Assembly (NCBI GenBank): GCA_018663485.1
Contig: JABJQI010000215.1
Location: forward strand, 1-11,132
Origin: Opitutia bacterium
Lineage (GTDB): Bacteria; Verrucomicrobiota; Verrucomicrobiia; Opitutales; Coraliomargaritaceae
Reading direction: 5' to 3'
Length of the DNA stretch: 11,132 nt
In this document: positions 1 through 7,085 of the stretch, in pieces
Layout of the letters: the number at the start of each line of letters is the position of its first letter
Position numbering within the stretch: the first letter of the stretch is position 1
Position numbers and translations under genes: made by a program
The notes under the pieces: generated by a model
Told to the model about the DNA's origin: nothing
The model's input: the letters and a program-made list of their open reading frames with translations, nothing else
The model's database searches: none

Positions 1-1
1 C

Positions 2-778
2 ATGCTTCGGTATTTCATTAAGAAAGTAAACCGCACTAGAACTTTTGTCGCACCGCGCATCGTCGTCGCTGTTCCATCCGGAATCACCGAAGTGGAGCGC
101 CGCGCGGTTAAAGACTCCGCGATTCGTGCTGGCGCGCGCGACGTTGTGCTACTCGCCGAGCCGATGGCTGCTGCGATTGGCGTGGGTCTGCCGATTGACG
201 AACCAGCGGCGAACATGATTGTCGATATTGGCGGTGGCACCACCGAAGTAGCGATTATCTCCCTCGCAGGTGTGGTCTATACCAAGAGTATTCGCGTCGG
301 TGGCGATGAGATCGATAACGCGATCATCAACTATATGAAGCGCGCCTACAATTTGATGATTGGTGAGCGCACTGCCGAAGAGATAAAAATTCGTGTCGGT
401 TCGGCCTTCCCTCTCGACGAAGAAGTGTCCATGGAAGTACGCGGTCGCGATTCCGTAGCCGGCCTGCCCAAAACCATCACTATTTCATCCACCGAAATCC
501 GAGACGCCCTCGCAGATACCATGACATCGATCGTCGAGATGGTTCGCAACGCGCTGGAGCGCTGCCCGCCGGAACTTTCTGCAGACCTCATCGACCGTGG
601 CTTTGTCCTCGCCGGTGGTGGTGCAATGATCCGTGGCCTCGACCAGCTGCTGAGCGATGCGACTGGCTTGCCGGTTGTCATTGCAGATGACCCACTCAGT
701 GCGGTCGCAAACGGCACCGGTTTGGTGTTGGAGGAATTGGCCTTTCTATTGAAAGACCTCACAGGGAACCCGAAATAA
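2..778 (+). CDS. mreB: Rod shape-determining protein MreB, C-terminal part (5' end outside window)
   Basis: Bacterial actin homologue that polymerises under the inner membrane and guides the lateral-wall elongation machinery. The visible 258 residues lack about the first 85-90 residues of a usual MreB of roughly 345 residues. The first in-frame ATG, at base 2, corresponds to an internal Met of the family (the MLRYFIKKV segment), so it is not the true start. Seen in the fragment: the PSGITEVERRAV segment (about residues 25-36), the AEPMAAAIGVGLPI segment (52-65), the second phosphate-binding loop DIGGGTTE (75-82) and the adenosine-site segment LAGGGAMIRG (203-212). It ends in TAA, 9 bp before mreC, and heads the mreC-mreD-mrdA operon. 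No frameshift or missing motif is seen. The identity is secure; only the 5' boundary is unknown. Confidence 0.97.
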   Translation: MLRYFIKKVNRTRTFVAPRIVVAVPSGITEVERRAVKDSAIRAGARDVVLLAEPMAAAIGVGLPIDEPAANMIVDIGGGTTEVAIISLAGVVYTKSIRVGGDEIDNAIINYMKRAYNLMIGERTAEEIKIRVGSAFPLDEEVSMEVRGRDSVAGLPKTITISSTEIRDALADTMTSIVEMVRNALERCPPELSADLIDRGFVLAGGGAMIRGLDQLLSDATGLPVVIADDPLSAVANGTGLVLEELAFLLKDLTGNPK

Positions 779-787
779 GCGCTGCAC

Positions 788-1648
788 GTGGCGAAATTCC
801 GCCTCGATAAGTTCAAGCCGATCGTCGCCCTAAGCGTCTTTCTTGCTGCATGGTGGATCGTGCCGACTCTGTCCAAGTCGTTCCTGCCATTTGTACAGCT
901 CAGCTTTGCCGAATTTCAAGCACCCGCTTGGATCGTATCCTCCTATTTGGACGACCTCGAAAGCTTCTGGGCTCGACGAAGTCATTCAAAAATCGAACTA
1001 ATCGAAGCAGGCCAAGAACTCGCACGACAAAAAGCGTTTTATCAACTTCTAGACCAGCGCAACAAGTCCCTTGAAACCGAGGTCATGCGCCTCGAATCAA
1101 TCCTAGATATGCCGAGTCGGCGCGAGTTCCGCTATCAAATTGCACGCGTAATCCGTCGAGACCTCAATGCGTGGTGGCAACAGCTCGTCATCCGCAAGGG
1201 CGAAGACTACGGCATCACCGAAGGCGCAGCAGTAATTTTCGCTGGTGGCGTCGTCGGCCGAGTGGTCGAAGTCAACGCCTTCACCAGCCGCGTCGAGCTC
1301 ATCAGCAGCCCAAACTTTCGCATGGCCGCCAGCTTCGAAGGTGACGTCCGCCCTGTGGTCTATCAAGGCGTGCCGCAAAGCGGCTTTGGCGGGCCTATAG
1401 GTGAAGTGCGCGATGCGCCACAAGATCTAGTCACCACCACACAAAATCCACTCCAACTCGTCTCGACAAGCTTGGGCGGCACCTTTCCTCCGGGACTGAT
1501 CATCGGCAGGGTCAGTTGGCTCGAACCAGGCAGCACTGGCATCTTTCAAGCCGGCACCGTGCAATTAGACGAACGCTTACTAAGCCTGCAAGAAGTCTCG
1601 GTGCTCATCCCCTTGAACCCTCTTAATTACGACCGCAATGTTCCTTGA
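788..1648 (+). CDS. mreC: Rod shape-determining protein MreC
   Basis: Periplasmic scaffold of the elongasome, anchored in the inner membrane; in characterised bacteria it binds and activates PBP2. The 286 residues show the family layout: a short basic N-terminus, one membrane segment (about 11-28), a helical coiled-coil stretch (about 65-108), then two beta-rich domains (about 115-275). These contain the typical VIRKGEDYGITEGAAVI and GGVVGRVVEV segments and the late FPPGLIIGRV motif (233-241). The start is a GTG, chosen because it places the basic residues directly before the membrane helix. The only purine-rich stretch, AGGGAA at 763-768, lies too far upstream to be a good ribosome site, so translation may be coupled to mreB. 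Its end overlaps mreD by 11 bp. Confidence 0.95.
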   Translation: MAKFRLDKFKPIVALSVFLAAWWIVPTLSKSFLPFVQLSFAEFQAPAWIVSSYLDDLESFWARRSHSKIELIEAGQELARQKAFYQLLDQRNKSLETEVMRLESILDMPSRREFRYQIARVIRRDLNAWWQQLVIRKGEDYGITEGAAVIFAGGVVGRVVEVNAFTSRVELISSPNFRMAASFEGDVRPVVYQGVPQSGFGGPIGEVRDAPQDLVTTTQNPLQLVSTSLGGTFPPGLIIGRVSWLEPGSTGIFQAGTVQLDERLLSLQEVSVLIPLNPLNYDRNVP

Positions 1649-2168
1649 CCCACGCGCCATCATTTTGTTTGCGACAAATGCGCTACTGCTCTTCCTGTGC
1701 TTGTTAGTTAACTCCAGTTTGGCTCCCCTATCGCTTTATTTATTACTATTGGGACCGATGCTCGTGTTGCCTGCACTCTACCTAAATCACCGCTCTTTCT
1801 TTCTCTGCACATTGCTCACTGGACTCTGGGTCGATGCTGCCCTGCCTGCAACCTTCGGCCTCTTCACCTGCGGGTTACTAGTGATGGGCACGCTGATTAC
1901 AATGGTACGGATACGCTTCCGCGCAGAGCACAACTATCATCCAATCGTACTCGCGCACATCGCGAACCTTGCCTGCCTCGTGCTGCTCACCGTCAGCGAA
2001 GGGCTGCAACATATCAACGCGCCCGCCTTCTGGCTGCAGCTAGGAATTACATCGGTGCTCTCCCATGCGGCGCTGCTCATTATCGCACCGTGGTTTTTTA
2101 ATCTCCAACGACTTCTATTCGAGATCTGCCATGTCGACACTGAACCAGACGAATTCCCGATGCTATGA
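1638..2168 (+). CDS. mreD: Rod shape-determining protein MreD
   Basis: Small polytopic inner-membrane protein of the elongasome, acting with MreC and PBP2. The 176 residues are almost wholly hydrophobic, with about six predicted membrane segments (roughly 8-26, 31-50, 53-70, 73-90, 103-122 and 132-153) and a short charged C-terminal tail. The GLWVDAALPATFGLF stretch (62-76), with an acidic residue followed by small residues, matches the conserved core seen in MreD proteins. The assignment also rests on position: between mreC, which it overlaps by 11 bp, and mrdA, which starts inside its stop codon (ATGA at 2165-2168). Sequence conservation in this family is low, so context carries much of the weight. 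Confidence 0.9.
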   Translation: MFLDPRAIILFATNALLLFLCLLVNSSLAPLSLYLLLLGPMLVLPALYLNHRSFFLCTLLTGLWVDAALPATFGLFTCGLLVMGTLITMVRIRFRAEHNYHPIVLAHIANLACLVLLTVSEGLQHINAPAFWLQLGITSVLSHAALLIIAPWFFNLQRLLFEICHVDTEPDEFPML

Positions 2169-4117
2169 ATCAATACGATGTGCACAAAGGCGAGAATCCG
2201 CGCATCCTGTTTTTCCTATGGGTCGTACTGGCAGCCAGCGCCGTGCTGATAGGCGGCCTCGGCTGGAGTCAACTCATTGACATTCGCGAATATCAAGAGA
2301 TCGAGAAACGCCAAACCGAGCGCCGCATCCTCACCCCTGGCCCTCGCGGCGACATCTATGATCGCAACGGCAATCTTCTCGTCGGCAATCGCCCGCACTA
2401 CTCCGCCGTCGCGTATCTCGACGACCTGCGCATGGACTTTCGCCAAGAATATTCAAAAATCTACAAGACGGAACGTACACGTATTAAGCACGAATACGAG
2501 AACACGCCCGAAGCCGAGCGGCCACACGATCCCCCCACACCGAACTATAGCAACTGCGCATGGACCGCTCGCCTCAACGTCGTCAACCGCTACATCGCCC
2601 AGATCAATGCCATTACCGGTAGAGACGACGCTATCAGCGAGAGTAAACTAATCCGTCATTTTAACGAGCAACTCCTGCTGCCGCTACCATTGGTCGAGGA
2701 CCTCAGCCCCGATCATTACGCCCGACTCGTTGAGCAAATCCCCGTCAACTCGCCAATTCAAATCCACACCGGTACCGCGCGCTACTACCCCTACGGCACC
2801 GCCGCCGCCCACCTGCTCGGCTACGTGCAAAACACACTGCCCGACCACAGCGAAATGCCCGACGACGGCATCAAGACCTTTACCTTTAAAACCAAGCTTG
2901 GCAAAACTGGCCTCGAACGCTCCTTTAACGAGCTGCTATCCGGCACCACTGGCACCGAGCTATGGCGTGTCGATCCACTCGGCTTTCAAGATACACGCCT
3001 CGAGATGATCGCACCCGAGCAGGGTGAAAATCTCATCACCAGTCTCGACATGGATCTACAACTGGCCGCCGAGACCGCACTCGGCGAGCGCACCGGAGCC
3101 GCTATCGCGCTCGACATACAGAGCGGCGAAATCCTCACCCTGGTCAGCCACCCGACCTACGACCTCAACGACCTGAGTCCCTTCATCCCACGCAAAACTT
3201 TCGAGGAAATCAACGGGCGTGGCGCATGGCTCAATCGCGCATTACAACTCTCCTACCCACCAGGCTCCACCTTTAAGCTTATCACTTCCATCGCAGGCAT
3301 GCTCAACGGAACCATCGACGCCAACACCTCGCACGACTGCCAAGGCATGCACCGGGTCGGCAACCGCGTCTTCCGCTGCCACTCACGCTACGGTCATGGC
3401 GAGACTGATTTAGCGGGCGCCATCGAAGGCAGTTGCAATGTCTTTTACTACACCGAGGGCTTGAAGATGGGCATTGATGTGCTCAGCGCGGAGGCCAAAC
3501 GCTTCGGCCTCGATCAAAGAACTGGCATCGAAGTGCCGTTTGAAACGAGACGCCTCGTCGTGCCTTCCAAGGCATGGAAAAGAGAAAAGATTGAAGCCGG
3601 CTGGGTGCCTGGTGACACCGCCAACACCGCCATCGGTCAAGGCTTTCTACTGCAAACGCCTTTGCAAATGGCCACTGTCATTGCCTCCATCGCACGCGGC
3701 GAGACACGCACCAAACCAACCCTCAAAGCCCTCTCGCGCGAAGACGCAATACAGGTCAATCACGGCGGGGAATCCATCGGCCTCACCCCCGAGCAGACCA
3801 GCCTCCTATGGGAAGGTATGGAGCGCGTGGTCGGCCCGGACGGCACAGGCCGCCTCGTGCAGATCGACAATTTCCGCATCGGCGGCAAGACTGGCACCGC
3901 CGACTTCCGCGCCCACGGCAAAGAAGTGAACCTCGCTTGGTTCATCGGCTGCGCACCTGTCGAGAACCCTCAAATTGCCGTCGCTGTGATGGTCGAAGGT
4001 ACGCGCGAAAGTCAGAGCTACCAGGGCGGATCCACCGCTGGCCCGGTAGCGAAAGACATCTTCCTCAAGTTTATCGAGAAATACCCCGAACGCGCCGGCT
4101 TTCCGACCGCACGCTAG
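2165..4117 (+). CDS. mrdA: Penicillin-binding protein 2 (peptidoglycan D,D-transpeptidase MrdA)
   Basis: Class B penicillin-binding protein that cross-links peptidoglycan during cell elongation. It has a single N-terminal membrane anchor (about 13-33) with the rest in the periplasm. The 650 residues are close to the usual 600-650. Seen in order: the pedestal-domain start GPRGDIYDRNGNLL (59-72); a dimerisation/pedestal region up to about 285; and the transpeptidase domain with the SxxK box STFK (catalytic S368, K371), the SxN box SCN (423-425) and the KTG box KTGT (575-578). All catalytic motifs are intact. The ATG overlaps the mreD stop by 4 bp, implying coupled translation. RodA, the glycosyltransferase partner often encoded next, is not present; a repeat-filled spacer follows 12 bp after the stop. 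Confidence 0.97.
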   Translation: MNQYDVHKGENPRILFFLWVVLAASAVLIGGLGWSQLIDIREYQEIEKRQTERRILTPGPRGDIYDRNGNLLVGNRPHYSAVAYLDDLRMDFRQEYSKIYKTERTRIKHEYENTPEAERPHDPPTPNYSNCAWTARLNVVNRYIAQINAITGRDDAISESKLIRHFNEQLLLPLPLVEDLSPDHYARLVEQIPVNSPIQIHTGTARYYPYGTAAAHLLGYVQNTLPDHSEMPDDGIKTFTFKTKLGKTGLERSFNELLSGTTGTELWRVDPLGFQDTRLEMIAPEQGENLITSLDMDLQLAAETALGERTGAAIALDIQSGEILTLVSHPTYDLNDLSPFIPRKTFEEINGRGAWLNRALQLSYPPGSTFKLITSIAGMLNGTIDANTSHDCQGMHRVGNRVFRCHSRYGHGETDLAGAIEGSCNVFYYTEGLKMGIDVLSAEAKRFGLDQRTGIEVPFETRRLVVPSKAWKREKIEAGWVPGDTANTAIGQGFLLQTPLQMATVIASIARGETRTKPTLKALSREDAIQVNHGGESIGLTPEQTSLLWEGMERVVGPDGTGRLVQIDNFRIGGKTGTADFRAHGKEVNLAWFIGCAPVENPQIAVAVMVEGTRESQSYQGGSTAGPVAKDIFLKFIEKYPERAGFPTAR

Positions 4118-4129
4118 CGGCACGCGTCC

Positions 4130-4205
4130 TGGAAACGACGGAGCGTTTCCCTCCAGCCGACGCACTGGTACCTGGAGGGCACTACTCCGCCAGTGCCACC
4201 GAACG
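4130..4205. repeat. Hairpin-forming dispersed repeat, copy 1
   Basis: The first 35 bases (4130-4164) are identical to 4321-4355. They contain the inverted repeat GGAAACG/CGTTTCC (4131-4137 and 4144-4150). A second inverted pair, CCCTCCAG (4149-4156) with CTGGAGGG (4172-4179), overlaps it by two bases. The shared block then runs through GCCACCG near 4195-4201. It begins 12 bp after the mrdA stop codon. The pattern is REP/MITE-like. Confidence 0.85.
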
Positions 4206-4320
4206 AACCGTCCCCACAAACACGCCGTTTCCCACTGCTTGGTGCCTTCGTGCCTTGAATCCCGTCTGCGGGATGGGCGAGAGCTATACGCGTCCATGGC
4301 CGCTGCGCCCCGCACGCGCG

Positions 4321-4397
4321 TGGAAACGACGGAGCGTTTCCCTCCAGCCGACGCAGCAAGACACTGGAGGGCACTGCGCCGCGATAGCCACCGCACG
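4321..4397. repeat. Hairpin-forming dispersed repeat, copy 2
   Basis: Second copy, 191 bp downstream of copy 1 in the same orientation. The first 35 bases are identical to copy 1; CTGGAGGGCACT recurs at 4364-4375 and the GCCACCG block near 4387-4393. The spacer between the two inverted pairs differs in sequence and by one base in length, while both stems are fully kept. Conservation therefore follows the stems. Confidence 0.85.
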
Positions 4398-4457
4398 CGG
4401 CCCTGGGGTGAACCCAGTCGCTACGTTCGAGGCACGCCGCGCTTTAGGCGCGCTCAC

Positions 4458-5168
4458 CTACAATTTGCGAATATCCGCATAGCTCCCACTCACGCGCTGC
4501 CGCAATTGAGGAAAGGCAGCGATCAGTCGACGTGCACAAGATTCGCCATCAGGCATCTGCTCAGTGCCTTTGGCAGCTTTCAAAATAGCCAACGGTTTGA
4601 AGCGCTCATCCGCCGGCAGAGTGGTTAAATAATCCTGCATCGCGGTATCGACCAAGCCTGGCGCCAACGAGGTGAAATGCGTCTGCGGTTGCTCACCTGC
4701 GTAGAGTTGAATCAACATATTTAGCGCCGCCTTGGATAGACTATAGCCATTCCAGCCTCGGCTGCCAGACAGTGAGGCACCGGATGAAATGGCCACCACT
4801 TGCTGCACTGCCCGACCCTGCGCAAACAGCATATCGAGCAGCCATTTATTTGCCCACACATTAATCTCCATGGTTTCACGCAGATCACTCAACGGAGCTG
4901 CCTGCATGTCGCGAATTTCTCCAAGCTTAGCGGCATTGAGAATCACCGTATCAAATTGCGACACGCCACTGAGCCACTCAACCAGCTCCTGTTGTCCTTG
5001 CTCAGCATCCGCCAAATCAATCTTCTGAAAAATGAGTCCTTGCGCAATCAGCTCCTCAGGTGCCCGTCGACTACAGCCATACACAGTCGCACCCTGCTCT
5101 AAGTAAACTTTTGCGAGTCCATGCCCCAAACCAGAACTCACGCCTGTAATAAAAATAGTCTCTGCCAT
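4458..5168 (-). CDS. Short-chain dehydrogenase/reductase (SDR) family NAD(P)-dependent oxidoreductase
   Basis: Classical SDR of 236 residues, predicted to be a soluble cytoplasmic Rossmann-fold enzyme that reduces or oxidises a carbonyl/alcohol group with NAD(P)(H). Seen in order: the cofactor glycine motif TGVSSGLG (8-15) after a first beta strand; SRR at 33-35, where basic residues after strand 2 favour NADP(H); DLADAE (51-56); the NAA motif (78-80); N103; catalytic S129 with Y142 and K146 (YSLSK); and the APGLVDT segment (169-175). The catalytic tetrad is complete. The substrate cannot be read from the sequence; resemblance is to the small sepiapterin/benzil-reductase-like SDRs. It is convergent with mrdA and 126 bp downstream of ruvC on the same strand, so probably separately transcribed. 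No Shine-Dalgarno sequence precedes the ATG. Confidence 0.92.
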   Translation of the reverse strand: MAETIFITGVSSGLGHGLAKVYLEQGATVYGCSRRAPEELIAQGLIFQKIDLADAEQGQQELVEWLSGVSQFDTVILNAAKLGEIRDMQAAPLSDLRETMEINVWANKWLLDMLFAQGRAVQQVVAISSGASLSGSRGWNGYSLSKAALNMLIQLYAGEQPQTHFTSLAPGLVDTAMQDYLTTLPADERFKPLAILKAAKGTEQMPDGESCARRLIAAFPQLRQRVSGSYADIRKL

Positions 5169-5294
5169 GCAGCTACACTAGTCATTCAGCCTAATACACA
5201 AACAGTAAAGCACTCTCAAACTAAATCAATGTTGCCGCCATTGCCACATCGCCGGAATTCAGCCACCTGTTAATCCAAGCCATGACCTGCAAAA

Positions 5295-5879
5295 TCACTC
5301 ACCACGCCAAGTATAGGCATGGCACAACGCGACGGCAGCGGCGTCGGATTCATCCAGGCGATCTGTCAAATCTGCACCAGTAATGCTCTGAATCGTGCGC
5401 GCCACTTGCTCTTTACTCGCTCGCCCTGCACCCGCAACCGCCTGTTTGATCCGCAGCGGCGCATACTCAAAAACTGGCAACCCACGCATTGAGGCCACCG
5501 CAATTGCTGCACCCCGCGCCGCGCCGAGAATCTGAGCGGTCTGGAAATTTTGCACATAAATAGTCTGCTCGATCGCCACGTGCTGAATCTGGTGTTGATC
5601 GATAAAGTCTTCCACTTGATTGCCAATCGCACCGAGACATTCGATCTGCGAGAGCGCTGGCTTCAGCTTGAGGGTCGCAGATTCAAGCACACGCACCTTG
5701 CCATTCGGAATATAGTCCAACACCGCGAACCCGCTACCACGCAAACTCGGGTCAATCCCCAGCACCATCCCTTTGAATTGTACCGTGCGCATCGGTGCCG
5801 CACTCTTCGCACTAGCAGATTGGCCGCCGCCCCGAGCAATATGCTCGGCCCAAAGTTTGCGTGTCGATTTACGTGCCAT
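5295..5879 (-). CDS. ruvC: Crossover junction endodeoxyribonuclease RuvC
   Basis: Holliday-junction resolvase that, as a dimer with the RuvAB branch-migration motor, makes paired nicks in recombination intermediates. The RNase H-like core is intact: GIDPSLRGSG (41-50, catalytic D43), AIEQTIYVQNFQTA (102-115, E104) and LDESDAAAVALCHA (175-188, D176 and D179), giving the four acidic metal ligands. The YAPLRIKQAVAGAGRASKEQV stretch (from 139) is also typical. The chosen ATG gives 194 residues with about 37 extra residues before the core. They include KLWAEHIARGGG and look protein-like, but Met30 (5792) or Met38 (5768) are alternative starts; an AAAGGG directly abuts Met38. ruvA and ruvB are not neighbours here. 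Confidence 0.94.
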   Translation of the reverse strand: MARKSTRKLWAEHIARGGGQSASAKSAAPMRTVQFKGMVLGIDPSLRGSGFAVLDYIPNGKVRVLESATLKLKPALSQIECLGAIGNQVEDFIDQHQIQHVAIEQTIYVQNFQTAQILGAARGAAIAVASMRGLPVFEYAPLRIKQAVAGAGRASKEQVARTIQSITGADLTDRLDESDAAAVALCHAYTWRGE

Positions 5880-5885
5880 TAGTAT

Positions 5886-5962
5886 AAGAAGTTAGAAGGC
5901 AGGAGTTAGAAGTTAGTCAATCAATCTCTTGCTTCCTCAAGTCTCAGCCCTCAGCCCTCAGG
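5886..5962. repeat. Short heptamer-like tandem repeats between ruvC and the permease gene
   Basis: The 87-bp gap between the ruvC start and the end of the permease gene holds two simple-repeat blocks. GTTAGAAG recurs at 5891 and 5905, and GAAGTTAG at 5888 and 5909 (a spacing of 21, a multiple of 7). The unit TCAGCCC is repeated at 5944-5950 and 5951-5957, followed by TCAGG. The composition is unlike the coding flanks. Confidence 0.6.
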
Positions 5963-5966
5963 TCTC

Positions 5967-6716
5967 TCAAAAAATAAGCTTTAAGCCACCGATCACCACA
6001 AAGACCCAGATCAAAATCTCAAACACCTTTTGGTTGATACGCTTCACGATCAACGGAGCAATCAGCGCCGCGACAATCGCATAGGCCATGAAACTGCCAC
6101 TCAAGCCCAGCGAGTCGAAATCAATAATACCAAGATCCATCATGAACGGTACCTTGATACAGTTCACCAACAGGAACAGCCAAGCCGACGTGCCGAGGTA
6201 AGCATATTTGGGCAAACCCGAAGCGATGAAATACAGCGCCGCCACTGGCCCAGCAGCATTCGCCACCATCGTCGCAAACCCACCAATGACACCCGTCGTC
6301 GCAATAAAAACTGGATGATGCGGCAACTGATCTTCCCCCTCGTGATTGCGGCGACTCCACTTACGAAAGAAATGGACCCCCGTCATCGACAGAAGAATCA
6401 CACCGATCATGAACCGCACATGCGCATCATTGACCTGGCTAAACACCAAGTAACCAATCACAATTCCGGCTAGCATCCACGGCAGCAAGCGGTAGACATA
6501 ACGCCACTCGGTATGTCGCCGATAAATCGCGACCGCCATGATATCCGCGGAAATAAGAATCGGCAGCAGCACCCCGACCGACGCCTTCGGCGGAAGTACC
6601 AGCGCAAACAGCACCACCGTCAAATTGCCCACGCCAGGCAGCCCGCCCTTGCCGAAGCCAACAAAGGCCGCTCCCAAAGCGACGATCAGATACTGCCATA
6701 TTTCCAAATTCTGCAT
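5967..6716 (-). CDS. TauE/SafE family (TSUP) membrane permease
   Basis: Predicted inner-membrane carrier of the sulfite/organic-anion exporter family (TSUP, DUF81), proposed to move small sulfur-containing or carboxylate anions. The 249 residues are strongly hydrophobic with seven to eight membrane segments. Seen: the N-terminal family motif GFGKGGLPGVG after the first helix, a second glycine-rich half starting at the ATTGVIGGFATMVANAAGPVAALYF region, and a hydrophobic C-terminal end. The two half-repeats are the usual internal duplication. I start at the ATG at 6716 (MQNLEIWQYL) because the longer frame would need a TTG at 6752 and adds 12 residues that do not look like part of the first helix. 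The substrate cannot be assigned; neighbours give no sulfur-metabolism context. Confidence 0.88.
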   Translation of the reverse strand: MQNLEIWQYLIVALGAAFVGFGKGGLPGVGNLTVVLFALVLPPKASVGVLLPILISADIMAVAIYRRHTEWRYVYRLLPWMLAGIVIGYLVFSQVNDAHVRFMIGVILLSMTGVHFFRKWSRRNHEGEDQLPHHPVFIATTGVIGGFATMVANAAGPVAALYFIASGLPKYAYLGTSAWLFLLVNCIKVPFMMDLGIIDFDSLGLSGSFMAYAIVAALIAPLIVKRINQKVFEILIWVFVVIGGLKLIF

Positions 6717-7085
6717 TGCCACGCAGCCTTGCAGCCAACAAGCAGATTCCAAGCACTAAGCTGCAAGCTCGTGGCGTCTGCGCTTGCGCAGGCTAATTTC
6801 AAACAGCGCCGAGACGCATCGGCCCCCGCATAATAAAAATAACCAGATTCTAAGCTGCAAGGTTCGTGCGTCCCGTGGAAGTGACACTCTTGTCGCTTTA
6901 TTTTTCACAATTCTGCACTGAGCAAAGCGACAAGAGTGTCGCTTCCACGTTTTGCAACTCAGTGGCGAAGTCGTTGTGACCGTCTGGCAAATGCACAAAA
7001 CTCGCTTCGCCAGCGTCGTGCAAAAAAAATTCTACACCCAAACTTCACTCTTCACAACCCAAGCAAAGCCGACACAGTGCTTGGC
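6717..7085. other. 369-bp divergent intergenic region
   Basis: Space between the divergent permease (-) and truA (+) genes; promoters for both must lie here, but I see no convincing -35/-10 pair. It contains a small palindrome TGCGC/GCGCA at 6779-6790, a direct repeat of TAAGCTGCAAG at 6758-6768 and 6851-6861, the large inverted repeat at 6874-6949 (listed separately), and an A-run at 7022-7029. An open frame extending truA upstream to 6936 runs through the inverted repeat and is probably not translated. Confidence 0.7.
6874..6949. repeat. 26-bp near-perfect inverted repeat with self-palindromic arms
   Basis: Left arm 6874-6899 and right arm 6924-6949 are reverse complements at 25 of 26 positions, with a 24-base loop (6900-6923). 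The only exception, T6882 opposite G6941, would be a G-U pair in RNA. Each arm also folds on itself: GTGACA/TGTCGC around CTCT (6881-6896) and GCGACA/TGTCGC around AGAG (6927-6942). It lies upstream of truA and of the permease gene. A REP-type pair or MITE-like element is the likeliest reading. Confidence 0.9.

Larger units (their letters stand above)
4118..4457. other. 340-bp convergent intergenic region with hairpin repeats
   Basis: Gap between the 3' ends of mrdA (+) and the SDR gene (-). It holds two copies of a 76-77 bp repeat (listed separately) and several further inverted repeats: ATCCCG/CGGGAT at 4259-4274, CTGGG/CCCAG at 4403-4417 and GCGC/GCGC at 4439-4451. None is followed by a clear run of T on either strand, so no classical intrinsic terminator can be called, although the hairpins may still limit read-through from both sides. 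Open frames crossing this region overlap the repeats or the antisense of mrdA and look like chance. Confidence 0.75.

Noticed and set aside
346..876. 176-codon antisense frame over mreB/mreC
   Set aside because: It is the shadow of the conserved mreB coding frame, with serine/arginine-rich low-complexity translation.
4131..4150. Intrinsic terminator for mrdA at the GGAAACG/CGTTTCC hairpin
   Set aside because: No T-run follows the stem on either strand, and the same sequence recurs 191 bp away as part of a repeat element.
3806..4396. 196-codon antisense frame across the end of mrdA
   Set aside because: It lies opposite the conserved KTG region of mrdA and runs through both repeat copies; it resembles no known protein and its length is explained by GC-rich codon shadowing.
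6717..6752. Longer permease reading frame starting at a TTG
   Set aside because: It adds 12 non-hydrophobic residues and needs a rare start codon, whereas the ATG at 6716 directly precedes the first membrane helix.
6936..7085. 50-residue N-terminal extension of TruA
   Set aside because: The extra frame begins inside the right arm of the inverted repeat and has no family similarity; the ATG at 7086 fits the normal TruA start.
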